DNA of 46,087 nucleotides from a virus. Positions within the stretch are counted from its first letter, which is position 1. Every line of letters starts with the position of its first letter. The translations under genes and the position numbers were made by a program. Shown one piece after another: positions 35,055-42,052 of the stretch. The stretch spans positions 1 to 46,087 of IMG/VR virus record IMGVR_UViG_3300033182_000744; one strand, 5' to 3'. Below the pieces are notes generated by a model. It searched no databases and was not told where the DNA came from. It saw nothing but the letters and a program-made list of their open reading frames with translations.

Positions 35055-35065
35055 ATCGTTTCCAA

Positions 35066-35185
35066 TTACTTTTTGTTTTTGTTTTTCTTTCCGAAAATCT
35101 TATCCCATTTCTTATCAAATTCTTTTTTAGATATAGAAAGGGGACGTGACTTGTCCCCTTTACCATTTTTATTCTTGTTACTCAT
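35066..35185 (-). CDS. Small basic phage protein (39 aa)
   Basis: A 39-codon frame, MSNKNKNGKGDKSRPLSISK followed by KEFDKKWDKIFGKK. The signature GKGD..RP....eFD..WD.IF resembles tiny proteins I recall from T4-like and other phages. The start overlaps the stop of the upstream gene by one base. Function unknown. A perfect 9-bp hairpin lies inside the coding sequence. Confidence 0.75.
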   Translation of the reverse strand: MSNKNKNGKGDKSRPLSISKKEFDKKWDKIFGKKNKNKK

Positions 35186-35766
35186 TATAGAAGTTGAAGA
35201 GCTTTGTCAATTTTTGTTTGAGGGATTTTGTAGTCAAGGACTTGTTCAATCGCCTTTTCAAGAGATAACTGACCAAACACATAATTCTCGGTGGTGGTCA
35301 TCTCTCGTAACATTCTCACTACATCAGGTAGTGAACCAAAACTTGGTCGGTTGTTTACCGAAATCCACTTGGTAGAAACATCAATTTTAGTTCCATTGTC
35401 AGTAACCATATCTCGGTCATCGTTCATCTCATACAAATCAATCATTCCGTTGAAACTTCCCATTTGGAACATCTTAGCAAATGAGTGGACATCTTCGTAA
35501 ATCTGTTCATCAACTCCGTTTCCATATGAATCGGAAATGTAAATACTAACTGAATTACCACCCGAGAAAGAACTAGAGGTAGAACTAACAGTAACACTTG
35601 GAAAGTTTTTCTTCACATATTGTTTGATAACACTAGCAGTCGCAACGTGACTCATATAAATTTCAGGAGAGTCAAGTTCTTCACCGTTCCAACTGTGAGT
35701 ACGTAAGTGTTTTTGAGGAAGTTGGAAGGTCATTCCGTTTAGATTGAATTTGAATTTTTTAGACAT
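35185..35766 (-). CDS. LPD29-like domain protein
   Basis: A 193-residue protein. Residues about 39-115 (SHVATASVIKQYVKKNFPSV, then SVSIYISDSYGNGVDEQIYE and a closing FNGMIDLYE) resemble the LPD29 large-polyvalent-protein-associated domain, seen in phage and plasmid proteins that may bind nucleic acid or enter the host cell. The rest is helical with no motif. It is the first gene after promoter 35799-35827 and carries the AAACCCTTACTATTATG element at its start codon. Confidence 0.65.
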   Translation of the reverse strand: MSKKFKFNLNGMTFQLPQKHLRTHSWNGEELDSPEIYMSHVATASVIKQYVKKNFPSVTVSSTSSSFSGGNSVSIYISDSYGNGVDEQIYEDVHSFAKMFQMGSFNGMIDLYEMNDDRDMVTDNGTKIDVSTKWISVNNRPSFGSLPDVVRMLREMTTTENYVFGQLSLEKAIEQVLDYKIPQTKIDKALQLL

Positions 35767-35798
35767 AATAGTAAGGGTTTGATTAACATTACATAAGA

Positions 35799-35827
35799 AA
35801 GATAAAGAACCTGATAATTAAAGTCAA
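35799..35827 (-). promoter_or_regulatory. Sigma70-like promoter for the 35766 operon
   Basis: TTGACT (plus 35822-35827), 17-base spacer, TATCTT (plus 35799-35804), with the extended -35 TTGACTTTAAT. It would drive the operon ending with mazG. Confidence 0.72.
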
Positions 35828-35850
35828 GTTCTTTATCAACTTTTTTTAAA

Positions 35851-36120
35851 TTAATTTAGATTTATTAAGTTTAATGGAACATTCCATTGTCTGTTACCTT
35901 CTTTTAGAACGGCTTTGGTTCTGTTAATTTTGTGAACCAAGAATACTTTTCCTTTAGCTTTAGGATGATTTACTGTAACAGTCATCCCTATAGATAACTC
36001 GTTTTTAACGTCAATGGTTTCCATTTTACGTCTCCATCTGATAAGTTCTACAACCTTTTCATTCAGACTACGTAATTCTGACATTGACATTTGGTTTAAC
36101 ATTTCATTTGTAATAGACAT
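35851..36120 (-). CDS. Small protein with KOW/SH3-like C-terminus
   Basis: An 89-residue protein. The N-terminal helix (MSITNEMLNQMSMSELRSLN) is followed by a beta domain resembling KOW/SH3 (IGMTVTVNHPKAKGKVFLVH, then a strand ending NVPLNLI). The longer frame begins at GTG 36159; promoter and leader element point to ATG 36120. Proteins of this type occur in T4-like marine phages, from memory. RNA- or nucleoprotein-binding would fit, unproven. Confidence 0.7.
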   Translation of the reverse strand: MSITNEMLNQMSMSELRSLNEKVVELIRWRRKMETIDVKNELSIGMTVTVNHPKAKGKVFLVHKINRTKAVLKEGNRQWNVPLNLINLN

Positions 36121-36168
36121 AATATTAAGGGGTTTGTTAAGGGTTTCGTTGTCTCTCACAACACTTAT

Positions 36169-36197
36169 ATGATAAGTAATTATTTTATTAATGTCAA
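36169..36197 (-). promoter_or_regulatory. Sigma70-like promoter for the KOW-like gene
   Basis: TTGACA (plus 36192-36197), 17-base spacer, TATCAT (plus 36169-36174), extended -35 TTGACATTAAT. Confidence 0.75.
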
Positions 36198-36200
36198 GGA

Positions 36201-36662
36201 TTATTTTAAAATAATATAAAATCTTTTTGCGTGGTTGGGTTCATAATCTCGTATAGAGTCTTGTAATAACTTATCATCCCATTGAACGTCCAACATCATT
36301 GTATCACCTTTCATAGAACGTAATGGGCCAATCATATTATAGAATACACCATCATCATCGGTATAACTTCGTTCATTGGTAGTAGCCATTCTAATGGTGT
36401 TGTAATAGGAATATAGGTTAGACCTCCACTCAATTCGTTTGTTTTCAATAGGCGGTGTAACAAATCCTGATACTCGGTGTAATGTTTGAGACTTAGATGT
36501 ATCCATTTGTAAAACGTAATAACCATTTGAGTCAAGTGGTAAGTTGATATTAAACGTTATATCAATGGTTTCTTCTTCAACTGAAGTTGGTGTAGAACAA
36601 CCCGAAAGGGCTAATCCAAGTATTACTATTACTAGATAAATCAGGGGTCGTAATTCTTTCAT
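36201..36662 (-). CDS. Lipoprotein, unknown
   Basis: A 153-residue protein with a lipoprotein signal: MKELRPLIYLVIVILGLALS then the lipobox LALSGC (acylated Cys at 22), followed by STPTSVEE. The acidic linker after the Cys could act as a surface-export signal, as is known in Bacteroidota (inference). The mature part is beta-rich with no family I recognise. It lies directly downstream of the TonB-dependent receptor but beyond a terminator. A weak promoter (TTGTTT, 17 bases, TATATT near 36692) may serve it. A surface lipoprotein beside a TonB receptor recalls SusD-type partners, but it is far too small to be SusD; superinfection exclusion is another option. Confidence 0.8.
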   Translation of the reverse strand: MKELRPLIYLVIVILGLALSGCSTPTSVEEETIDITFNINLPLDSNGYYVLQMDTSKSQTLHRVSGFVTPPIENKRIEWRSNLYSYYNTIRMATTNERSYTDDDGVFYNMIGPLRSMKGDTMMLDVQWDDKLLQDSIRDYEPNHAKRFYIILK

Positions 36663-36691
36663 AACATTTGTTTGTTTGGGATTGTACTATA

Positions 36692-36720
36692 ATATAACAA
36701 AAACAAAACATATAAACAAA
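36692..36720 (-). promoter_or_regulatory. Possible weak promoter for the lipoprotein gene
   Basis: On the minus strand TATATT followed by ATAG lies in the terminator-to-ATG gap, preceded 17 bases upstream by TTGTTT. The -10 matches the one near 46069. The -35 overlaps the T-run of the upstream terminator, so the call is weak. Confidence 0.4.
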
Positions 36721-36752
36721 AAAAAAGAGAGATAATTTCTTACCTCTCTTTT
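36718..36752 (-). terminator. Rho-independent terminator after the TonB-dependent receptor
   Basis: Minus-strand stem AAGAGAG / CTCTCTT (plus 36725-36731 with 36744-36750, 12-base loop), followed by a T-run of about nine. It closes the receptor gene 19 bases after its stop. Confidence 0.85.
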
Positions 36753-36770
36753 CAAACCAATTAGTTTAGT

Positions 36771-39467
36771 TTAGAACTCATACTTTAAAGAAGCGTTCCA
36801 AGTTCTACCAAATCCAAACCATACATAGTTACGAACATCAACACCGTTCCAAGTAGTGGAAGTGTCTGTCGCGTGAATGTTGGAGTTAGATTCCGCGATG
36901 TAAGTTGCGTCTAATAAGTTATTGACGTTTACTCGTAGAGTAGCTTTTCCTACTTTACCTGTTACACCTAAATCAAGTAAACCGTAAGAAGGAAGCTTTA
37001 ATGCTCCTTTATTGTTAGGCTCGGTAAAGTCAGAGTCAGTAATAGAGTAGTCGGCGTATAAACCATCTACAAATCTATATCCTAAATCTACGTTCACACC
37101 TTTCACTACTTGATAATCAACCGAAGTATAAGCGGTCAATTGTGCAGCGTCACCAACTTTAGCGTCTTTGGTATAGAGGGTACCTGTACCAATAGATTGT
37201 TGTTGGTCATCAAACAACTCCGCCTCAAAGTCTTTGGTATATCTCCAATCACCTACGGACAACATACCTGATACTTTAAGTGTGTTGATTGGTCGGTAAT
37301 CACCTTCAACCTCAACACCATTGTGTCTTACATCAATGTCACGGAATTGAGCAAATCCATCAACACCCTGTGAGTTAGTTAATGAACGAGATACGAAACG
37401 ATTACCCCATACAGTAGAGTACGCGTTTACATTTAGACGAACTTGTGGACTTAAATATCCATAACCAACTTCTACTGAAGTGATTTGTTCGTTTTGTATA
37501 TCATCGTTCTTGATGTTCGCGTAGTTAGGGAAGATTGCATCAAAGTTAGGCTGACGAGAAATAATACCGGCATTAAAGAATACGTTATTACGGCTGTCTA
37601 GGTTTAAGTTTGCACCACCTTTGATATACCCACCACCTACTGCTACTTTTTCGGAAACAGGAAGTGTTGGTTGGTCAAACAAGTCTTCTCGTTTGTATGT
37701 TTGGTTACTTCCACCCGCTTGTAATACAACGGTAAAGTCATCATTCTTATACTCAACCATAGAGTTTAACCCATACCAACCTACATATCCAATGTTGTAG
37801 TAGTCAATCTTCGGGCCTTTAACTCCTGTGTTTTGGAATGGAGATGCGTCAATCAATGTTTCAATGATTTGACCTGCAGAGTTTTTGTTACCTGTTGAGT
37901 AGTAACCATCAAGTCCCATTAGATTATTGAGAACTCGGTAGTGATACCCTTTGTAGTTACGTAAGTCAACTCCAATGGAAGCTTTTAAGTTATCACTCTC
38001 AAACTCCAAGTTAGAAATACCACCAATCCAATCGTGGGAGTTCATAGATGCTCTACGTACTAGGACTGCTCGGTTTACGTTATCATCACGGAATCCGTTT
38101 GACCCAATAAGTAATCCATTAAACTTACTAATACTACCATCGTATGGATTAGTATTGTCTTGGTTTAATTTAACAATGGCATCAAAGTCAATACTACCAT
38201 CAGGTAAACGAGAACCTCTACCATTCTCTAGGTAATGTTCGGTAAGGTCTTTTTGGTATGGTAAGATGTCAGTTTCCGCGTTGTAGTAATTACGTCCACG
38301 AGGCCCTGTTCCACCACCACGACCTGCGGAACCATACAATGAGGTATTAAGTGTTAGTGATTCACTAATGTCCCAATCCCAATTGAATGTGGCTAATGGT
38401 TTGTTGTAGAAGTTTCTTCTCATAGAGAATTCTTCTCCATTTAGAGTACCACCATTGGAGTTCCAACGTTGGTCAATTCCTGATTCACCGAAGTTTTGAA
38501 AGTCACGGATAGATACCCATACATCCCGTTGGTGGTGCCACTGTCCGGCTCCTAGGAATGAAAAGTTCAAGGAATGTGCTGACCCCTCGGGTTCATATCC
38601 TACGGCTCCAAAATAAGTCCAACCTTCACCTGAAGTATTGTAAACGTATCCGTTACCTGCCCATTTAGAAAGTAGGAAAGAGGACGCCCACCCGTTGGAG
38701 TTTTTACCTGTGTTATATACGATAGAAGTTTTAGTATATCCATCATTACCAACTGTTTGAGAAACAGAACCACCTTGTTCTCTTTCCGCTGCCTTGGTAA
38801 AGATAGAAACCGTACCACCTACCGATGGAACTGCTAGACGAGACGCACCTAAACCTCTTTGAATTTGGATACCACTAGCGACATCGGTTAGACCTTGCCA
38901 GTTACTCCAATACACCCAACCGTTTTCCATATCGTTGACAGGTTGACCGTTGATAAGAAAAGAAGTGTTACGTTGGTCAAATCCACGTAGAGTAATACGG
39001 GAGTCACCATACCCACCACCTTGTTTGGTTGCGTAAACGCCAGGGGTTCGGTTCATTACTTCAGGGAATTCTTGGTTCCCTACTTTTAATCCAATCTCAA
39101 CAGGAGAAATTGTGGAAACCGCAACAGGAGTTTCACGTACTTTCGCTACATCAATAACGCCAGACGTTACTACCACTTCACCCAATACACCTGTTTGTGG
39201 TTGTAGTAAAACTACCATACCATCTACGGCGGCTAAGGTTACGGTTGTATACCCCACAAAGGATATTTGGAGTGAATCACCTTCGGTCACAGAAATAAAA
39301 AAGGAACCATCAAAGCCGGTACTAACACCGTTCGTGGTTCCTTTCTCAACAACTGTTGCAGCCGCAAGTGGTTCATTTGTTTCAGCATCCGTTACGACAC
39401 CCGTAACTTGTGCGTGTGTTGTTAGTGAGGTAAACACCATCACTAAACCAATAAGTAATTGTTTCAT
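36771..39467 (-). CDS. Complete TonB-dependent outer-membrane receptor
   Basis: An intact 898-residue receptor. Order: Sec signal peptide (1-19, ending TTHA before Gln); carboxypeptidase-regulatory-like beta domain (about 20-90, VTGVVTDAETNEPLAAATVV), typical of Bacteroidota receptors; a TonB-box-like GEVVVTSG near 95-103; plug (about 110-235, with MNRTPGVYATKQGGGYGDSR, ITLRGFDQRN, INGQPVND and QIQRGLGASR); then a 22-strand-type barrel ending in KYEF, whose terminal Phe is the usual BAM signal. Substrate not readable; there is no SusD neighbour. It has its own promoter, a palindrome at the start site and a terminator. A phage-encoded TonB lies at 42486. Possible jobs: nutrient uptake in infected cells, or altering surface receptors against competing phages. 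Single intact frame with no decay. Confidence 0.95.
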   Translation of the reverse strand: MKQLLIGLVMVFTSLTTHAQVTGVVTDAETNEPLAAATVVEKGTTNGVSTGFDGSFFISVTEGDSLQISFVGYTTVTLAAVDGMVVLLQPQTGVLGEVVVTSGVIDVAKVRETPVAVSTISPVEIGLKVGNQEFPEVMNRTPGVYATKQGGGYGDSRITLRGFDQRNTSFLINGQPVNDMENGWVYWSNWQGLTDVASGIQIQRGLGASRLAVPSVGGTVSIFTKAAEREQGGSVSQTVGNDGYTKTSIVYNTGKNSNGWASSFLLSKWAGNGYVYNTSGEGWTYFGAVGYEPEGSAHSLNFSFLGAGQWHHQRDVWVSIRDFQNFGESGIDQRWNSNGGTLNGEEFSMRRNFYNKPLATFNWDWDISESLTLNTSLYGSAGRGGGTGPRGRNYYNAETDILPYQKDLTEHYLENGRGSRLPDGSIDFDAIVKLNQDNTNPYDGSISKFNGLLIGSNGFRDDNVNRAVLVRRASMNSHDWIGGISNLEFESDNLKASIGVDLRNYKGYHYRVLNNLMGLDGYYSTGNKNSAGQIIETLIDASPFQNTGVKGPKIDYYNIGYVGWYGLNSMVEYKNDDFTVVLQAGGSNQTYKREDLFDQPTLPVSEKVAVGGGYIKGGANLNLDSRNNVFFNAGIISRQPNFDAIFPNYANIKNDDIQNEQITSVEVGYGYLSPQVRLNVNAYSTVWGNRFVSRSLTNSQGVDGFAQFRDIDVRHNGVEVEGDYRPINTLKVSGMLSVGDWRYTKDFEAELFDDQQQSIGTGTLYTKDAKVGDAAQLTAYTSVDYQVVKGVNVDLGYRFVDGLYADYSITDSDFTEPNNKGALKLPSYGLLDLGVTGKVGKATLRVNVNNLLDATYIAESNSNIHATDTSTTWNGVDVRNYVWFGFGRTWNASLKYEF

Positions 39468-39494
39468 ATTATTATTGTTATTGTTTTGGTTAAT

Positions 39495-39526
39495 AGTTCA
39501 CATATTAAATAGAATATATATGAACT
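39495..39526. promoter_or_regulatory. Operator-like inverted repeat at the receptor start site
   Basis: Arms AGTTCACATAT (39495-39505) and ATATATGAACT (39516-39526) form an 11-bp inverted repeat with one mismatch and a 10-base spacer. It begins 2 bases after the receptor -10 and spans the likely +1, the classical position for a repressor. The arms are unlike the Fur consensus as I know it. A leader hairpin is the alternative. Confidence 0.7.
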
Positions 39527-39528
39527 TA

Positions 39529-39557
39529 AAGATAGGAAAAAGTGTATTAGATTCCAA
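39529..39557 (-). promoter_or_regulatory. Promoter of the TonB-dependent receptor gene
   Basis: TTGGAA (plus 39552-39557), 17-base spacer, TATCTT (plus 39529-39534). The -10 and spacing equal those of neighbouring phage promoters, while the -35 is less perfect, as expected where an extra regulator acts. The leader is about 55 bases. Confidence 0.65.
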
Positions 39558-39589
39558 AAGAAATATCCCTATTGGGTCATTCTTAACAT

Positions 39590-39886
39590 TTAGTTAATCC
39601 ACACTCTGTTTGGGACGTTCATAAACCTGTCGGACATCGGTAATTCTTCACTAGACATATCTTCTACGAAGTCATGCATTAAAGAATACCATAGTCTTTT
39701 AAAATCACCAACATACATATTAGTATTCATTGTGGTCTGTTGGTAGGCTTCCAACAAACCAATAAAAGTCATATGTGCTATTTTAATATGACTTTCTTGG
39801 TCTTCTATTCTACTCTCAATTTCTTTTATAACTTGTGGTAAGTTGAGTAGTTCGGTATTTGGTTTGGAAAGGTAATTGTGTATCAT
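39590..39886 (-). CDS. Hypothetical protein (98 aa)
   Basis: A soluble helical protein (MIHNYLSKPNTELLNLPQVI), ending SDRFMNVPNRVWIN, with several Met and His. It is transcribed from promoter 39913-39941 and precedes the receptor promoter by about 30 bases. Not recognised; a regulator of the receptor is possible by position alone, but it has no clear helix-turn-helix. Confidence 0.65.
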   Translation of the reverse strand: MIHNYLSKPNTELLNLPQVIKEIESRIEDQESHIKIAHMTFIGLLEAYQQTTMNTNMYVGDFKRLWYSLMHDFVEDMSSEELPMSDRFMNVPNRVWIN

Positions 39887-39888
39887 AT

Positions 39889-39898
39889 CTATAAATAG
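39889..39898 (-). promoter_or_regulatory. CTATTTATAG box at the start of the 98-aa gene
   Basis: A perfect 10-base palindrome, 2 bases before the start codon and downstream of a sigma70-like promoter. It belongs to the ATATTTATA box family; its position inside the mRNA leader argues that some of these boxes are not promoters. Confidence 0.35.
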
Positions 39899-39912
39899 TT
39901 TTTTATTTTCAC

Positions 39913-39941
39913 AATATACAGATATGATACATCAATGTCAA
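39913..39941 (-). promoter_or_regulatory. Sigma70-like promoter for the 98-aa gene
   Basis: TTGACA (plus 39936-39941), 17-base spacer, TATATT (plus 39913-39918), with the extended -35 TTGACATTGAT identical to those at 28492 and 45686. Confidence 0.75.
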
Positions 39942-40330
39942 CTTTTAGCTATTTGTTTTTCTAAAAGTTTTATTCTTTGTTTTAGTCGGTGTATTTCTAT
40001 CATCTCTTGGGTGATGGTTCTACCGTTTGGATATTTTACCCAAACAACAGTACCATTATTGTATTTAACAATAGTTCGTAATTGGTTATTTATATACAAT
40101 TCCCAATTACCATCTCTTACGTATTTATTACCTCTAACGTAGAACTTACCTTTCTGTGTAGTGTGTTTATCTACAAAGGTAAAGTACCCAACCTTATTGG
40201 GTTTAATCCACTCTATTTTCTTGTGACTTTCTACCTGATGTATGGTTTGTGCGTTTAGATTACCAACAAAAAGTGTAATCACAATAAAAATTAAATAGAA
40301 TAACCGTTTTTTCATTAACATACTTAACAT
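39938..40330 (-). CDS. Exported YwqK/MORN-like protein
   Basis: A 130-residue secreted protein with a signal peptide (KKRLFYLIFIVITLFVGNLN then AQ, cleavage near residue 28). The mature part has YwqK/MORN-like beta-hairpin repeats (GKFYVRGNKYVRDGNWELYI, VKYNNGTVVWVKYPNGRTIT). A C-terminal amphipathic helix follows (IEIHRLKQRIKLLEKQIAKS). Such proteins are common in Bacteroidota. It has a strong GAGGAG ribosome site before ATG 40330, although ATG 40315 would also give a good signal peptide. Probably periplasmic or surface-exposed; function unknown. Confidence 0.75.
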   Translation of the reverse strand: MLSMLMKKRLFYLIFIVITLFVGNLNAQTIHQVESHKKIEWIKPNKVGYFTFVDKHTTQKGKFYVRGNKYVRDGNWELYINNQLRTIVKYNNGTVVWVKYPNGRTITQEMIEIHRLKQRIKLLEKQIAKS

Positions 40331-40361
40331 AGTTACTCCTCATTTATTATAAATATACCTA

Positions 40362-40390
40362 ATGTTAAGAAATTGTTAAGATAATGTCAA
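40362..40390 (-). promoter_or_regulatory. Sigma70-like promoter for the YwqK-like gene
   Basis: TTGACA (plus 40385-40390), 17-base spacer, TAACAT (plus 40362-40367). Three TTAACA/TTGACA-type direct repeats lie in the same 45 bases (plus strand TGTTAAG units), which might be regulator sites. Confidence 0.6.
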
Positions 40391-40406
40391 GTAAATGTTA
40401 AGAAAC

Positions 40407-40586
40407 TTACTCGGACTCTGTAACTATGGTTGCTAGTATGTAAAATAATAACATTGGGAATGGAGTGCAGAAAAGAACTACAAATAGTAACCTCCAAAGC
40501 ACAGGGTCGGTGTTTGTGTAGGTTGCTAACCCACCACATAGTCCAAATAGTTTTTTGTTGGTTTTAGAACGTTTAAATATTTTCAT
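40407..40586 (-). CDS. PspC-domain membrane protein
   Basis: A 59-residue PspC-family protein: FKRSKTNKKLFGLCGGLATY, then TDPVLWRLLFVVLFCTPFPM and a second hydrophobic half, which is the standard PspC layout (basic N-terminus, 'GVCGGLA' motif, membrane hairpin). PspC proteins act in the phage-shock envelope-stress response. A phage copy could interfere with or pre-empt that response. I chose ATG 40586 because the longer frame starts with TTG at 40625, and the ATG overlaps the stop of the 35-residue gene (ATGA). Confidence 0.85.
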   Translation of the reverse strand: MKIFKRSKTNKKLFGLCGGLATYTNTDPVLWRLLFVVLFCTPFPMLLFYILATIVTESE

Positions 40587-40690
40587 ATGATGTCTTTGAT
40601 TAGTAGTCCCAATTCGTTCAACCAATACAGTACCGCTACTATAAGGAAGAACAGGAACAGTTTTTTAGTTATTTTTTTTAGGAAAGTCAT
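40583..40690 (-). CDS. Tiny membrane protein (35 aa)
   Basis: A 35-codon frame, MTFLKKITKKLFLFFLIVAV then LYWLNELGLLIKDII: basic N-terminus and one membrane helix. Its stop overlaps the PspC start (ATGA), which supports translation. Function unknown; perhaps an envelope-stress or lysis modulator. Confidence 0.55.
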   Translation of the reverse strand: MTFLKKITKKLFLFFLIVAVLYWLNELGLLIKDII

Positions 40691-40766
40691 ATAGTAATAA
40701 ATAGGATGTTATTACTAATAAACAAATGAGCCAGATATAGGATATAATTATTTGGTATGTTTCCAT
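40665..40766 (-). CDS. Tiny membrane protein (33 aa)
   Basis: A 33-codon frame, METYQIIISYIWLICLLVIT then SYLLLYDFPKKNN: one membrane helix with a basic tail. It overlaps the DUF5672 gene by 19 bases and the 35-residue gene by 26. Less certain than its neighbour because both overlaps are long relative to size. Confidence 0.45.
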   Translation of the reverse strand: METYQIIISYIWLICLLVITSYLLLYDFPKKNN

Positions 40767-41440
40767 AATGAGGTAGCGTGGTCAAAGTCAAATCCCTGAT
40801 TGGTGTGGAATCCGAAGTGGTCAGGTGAAACTTCTTCTGTCGCAAACTTATCACGTAATTCCAAAGGTGGATAGTCTTTGACAAATCCTAGTTCGTGGAA
40901 TAACATATCATCATTACCGTGTCCGTGTTTTCTAGCAAACTCTACATATTCTTTTTTAGACACCTCACGTGATACTTTAGACATCCACGAATGTTTACGT
41001 ATACCAAACCCACCACACATAACAGTACCTACACCACCACTAGAGGGCCCCATATAATCGTAGTCCAAAAAGTCATCAGTCCAATGGTCAAAGTTTAATG
41101 GGAATCCATCGTATTGATAAAGTATCATATGTGTCCAACCACCAACAAAGTTATCCAACAAAGGTAGTAAGTCGTATATCAAAAATGCTGAATTATTGTA
41201 GAAGTTCTTATCATCTTGAGGATGACTTGGAAAAAAAGGAACCAATGGGATATCACCATCTATTGGATTTAAACGATAACTACGTAATCCTAAACTCGTT
41301 ATGTAGTCGTGTACTTTCTTTGTCTTTTCTAATCTACGTAAACAGTTTATTTGTGTGGACGGGTCTTGATAGTCCAAACAACCATTGGTGTTGACAAAGA
41401 TAACTTCATCTCGTAACCGTCTAGTGAATTTATCTTTCAT
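40748..41440 (-). CDS. DUF5672-like putative glycosyltransferase
   Basis: A 230-residue protein with the DUF5672 layout: an early VIFVNTNGC-type strand, a central MILYQYDGFPLN (family D-x-D-like element), FDHWTDDFLDYDYMGP, and VMCGGFGIRKHSWM (glycine-rich acceptor loop). DUF5672 proteins are thought to be glycosyltransferases of cell-surface or LPS sugars. With a TonB, PspC and exported proteins next to it, modification of host surface glycan is a reasonable guess. It lies 11 bases inside the end of the upstream membrane gene. Confidence 0.72.
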   Translation of the reverse strand: MKDKFTRRLRDEVIFVNTNGCLDYQDPSTQINCLRRLEKTKKVHDYITSLGLRSYRLNPIDGDIPLVPFFPSHPQDDKNFYNNSAFLIYDLLPLLDNFVGGWTHMILYQYDGFPLNFDHWTDDFLDYDYMGPSSGGVGTVMCGGFGIRKHSWMSKVSREVSKKEYVEFARKHGHGNDDMLFHELGFVKDYPPLELRDKFATEEVSPDHFGFHTNQGFDFDHATSLWKHTK

Positions 41441-41621
41441 ACTTTCTGTCGTGTTTATATTGTTGACGATTGTTCATCCATATAATAAACCAACAAGAAA
41501 GTACACCAAACACTATTATACCAACGGGATATCCAAGGTATACAAAATAGAAACCCACTACGTAGTTGGCCACCAATATCAAAAAAGAAATTAGAAAATA
41601 TACTACTGAATACTTATCCAT
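41430..41621 (-). CDS. Small two-helix membrane protein (63 aa)
   Basis: Two hydrophobic helices (VVYFLISFLILVANYVVGFY and GYPVGIIVFGVLSCWFIIWM) and a basic cytoplasmic tail (NNRQQYKHDRKYER). It overlaps its neighbours by 8 and 11 bases. Unknown inner-membrane protein. Confidence 0.65.
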   Translation of the reverse strand: MDKYSVVYFLISFLILVANYVVGFYFVYLGYPVGIIVFGVLSCWFIIWMNNRQQYKHDRKYER

Positions 41622-41865
41622 TGTTAGGCACCAAAAGTCTATACACCATATCGTCCATTGTTTTAAATCTATAAATGGTATAGAAGTTATTTGTTAGTGT
41701 TTGATATATTTGACCTATGGGTGAGGTTGTAATGTTACCATCCAACATAACGTGTAACCCTTGTTTAATCGTATCTTGTTTTTTGTTAAAGTCGCCAAAA
41801 CAATGAGTGTATCCTTCTATTGATTTGGTTTCATCTGTTTCGTTTACTAAAAATACTTTATTCAT
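41614..41865 (-). CDS. Hypothetical protein (83 aa)
   Basis: A small beta-rich soluble protein (MNKVFLVNETDETKSIEGYT), ending TMDDMVYRLLVPNNG. Tight overlaps (8 bases on each side) put it in the operon that starts at 42357. Not recognised. Confidence 0.62.
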   Translation of the reverse strand: MNKVFLVNETDETKSIEGYTHCFGDFNKKQDTIKQGLHVMLDGNITTSPIGQIYQTLTNNFYTIYRFKTMDDMVYRLLVPNNG

Positions 41866-42052
41866 TTTTATTTAATGTGTGTAAAGGTTGTTTACTCCAC
41901 CAATCTTTGAATTGGTCAAAGTCGGTAATAGGCCAGGGTTCTTTGAGTTGTTGTTGGAACCGTTCCCACAAACTCAATTCTTTTTTATCAAAGTGTAGGT
42001 CATACGAACTCACCGACCGCAACCCACTATAATGACAGGTTGACTCTTCCAT
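41858..42052 (-). CDS. Hypothetical protein (64 aa)
   Basis: A small Trp-rich acidic protein (MEESTCHYSGLRSVSSYDLH; later EPWPITDFDQFKDWWSKQPL). One-base overlap with the upstream gene. Not recognised. Confidence 0.6.
   Translation of the reverse strand: MEESTCHYSGLRSVSSYDLHFDKKELSLWERFQQQLKEPWPITDFDQFKDWWSKQPLHTLNKNE

Noticed and set aside
36201-36662. SusD-like partner of the receptor
   Set aside because: It is a lipoprotein next to the receptor, but at 153 residues it is far below SusD size and lacks its helical repeat pattern; a terminator also separates the two genes.
40687-40884. 65-codon minus-strand frame antisense in phase to the DUF5672 gene
   Set aside because: It is a frame-shifted shadow of the DUF5672-like gene; composition and lack of a start signal argue against it.
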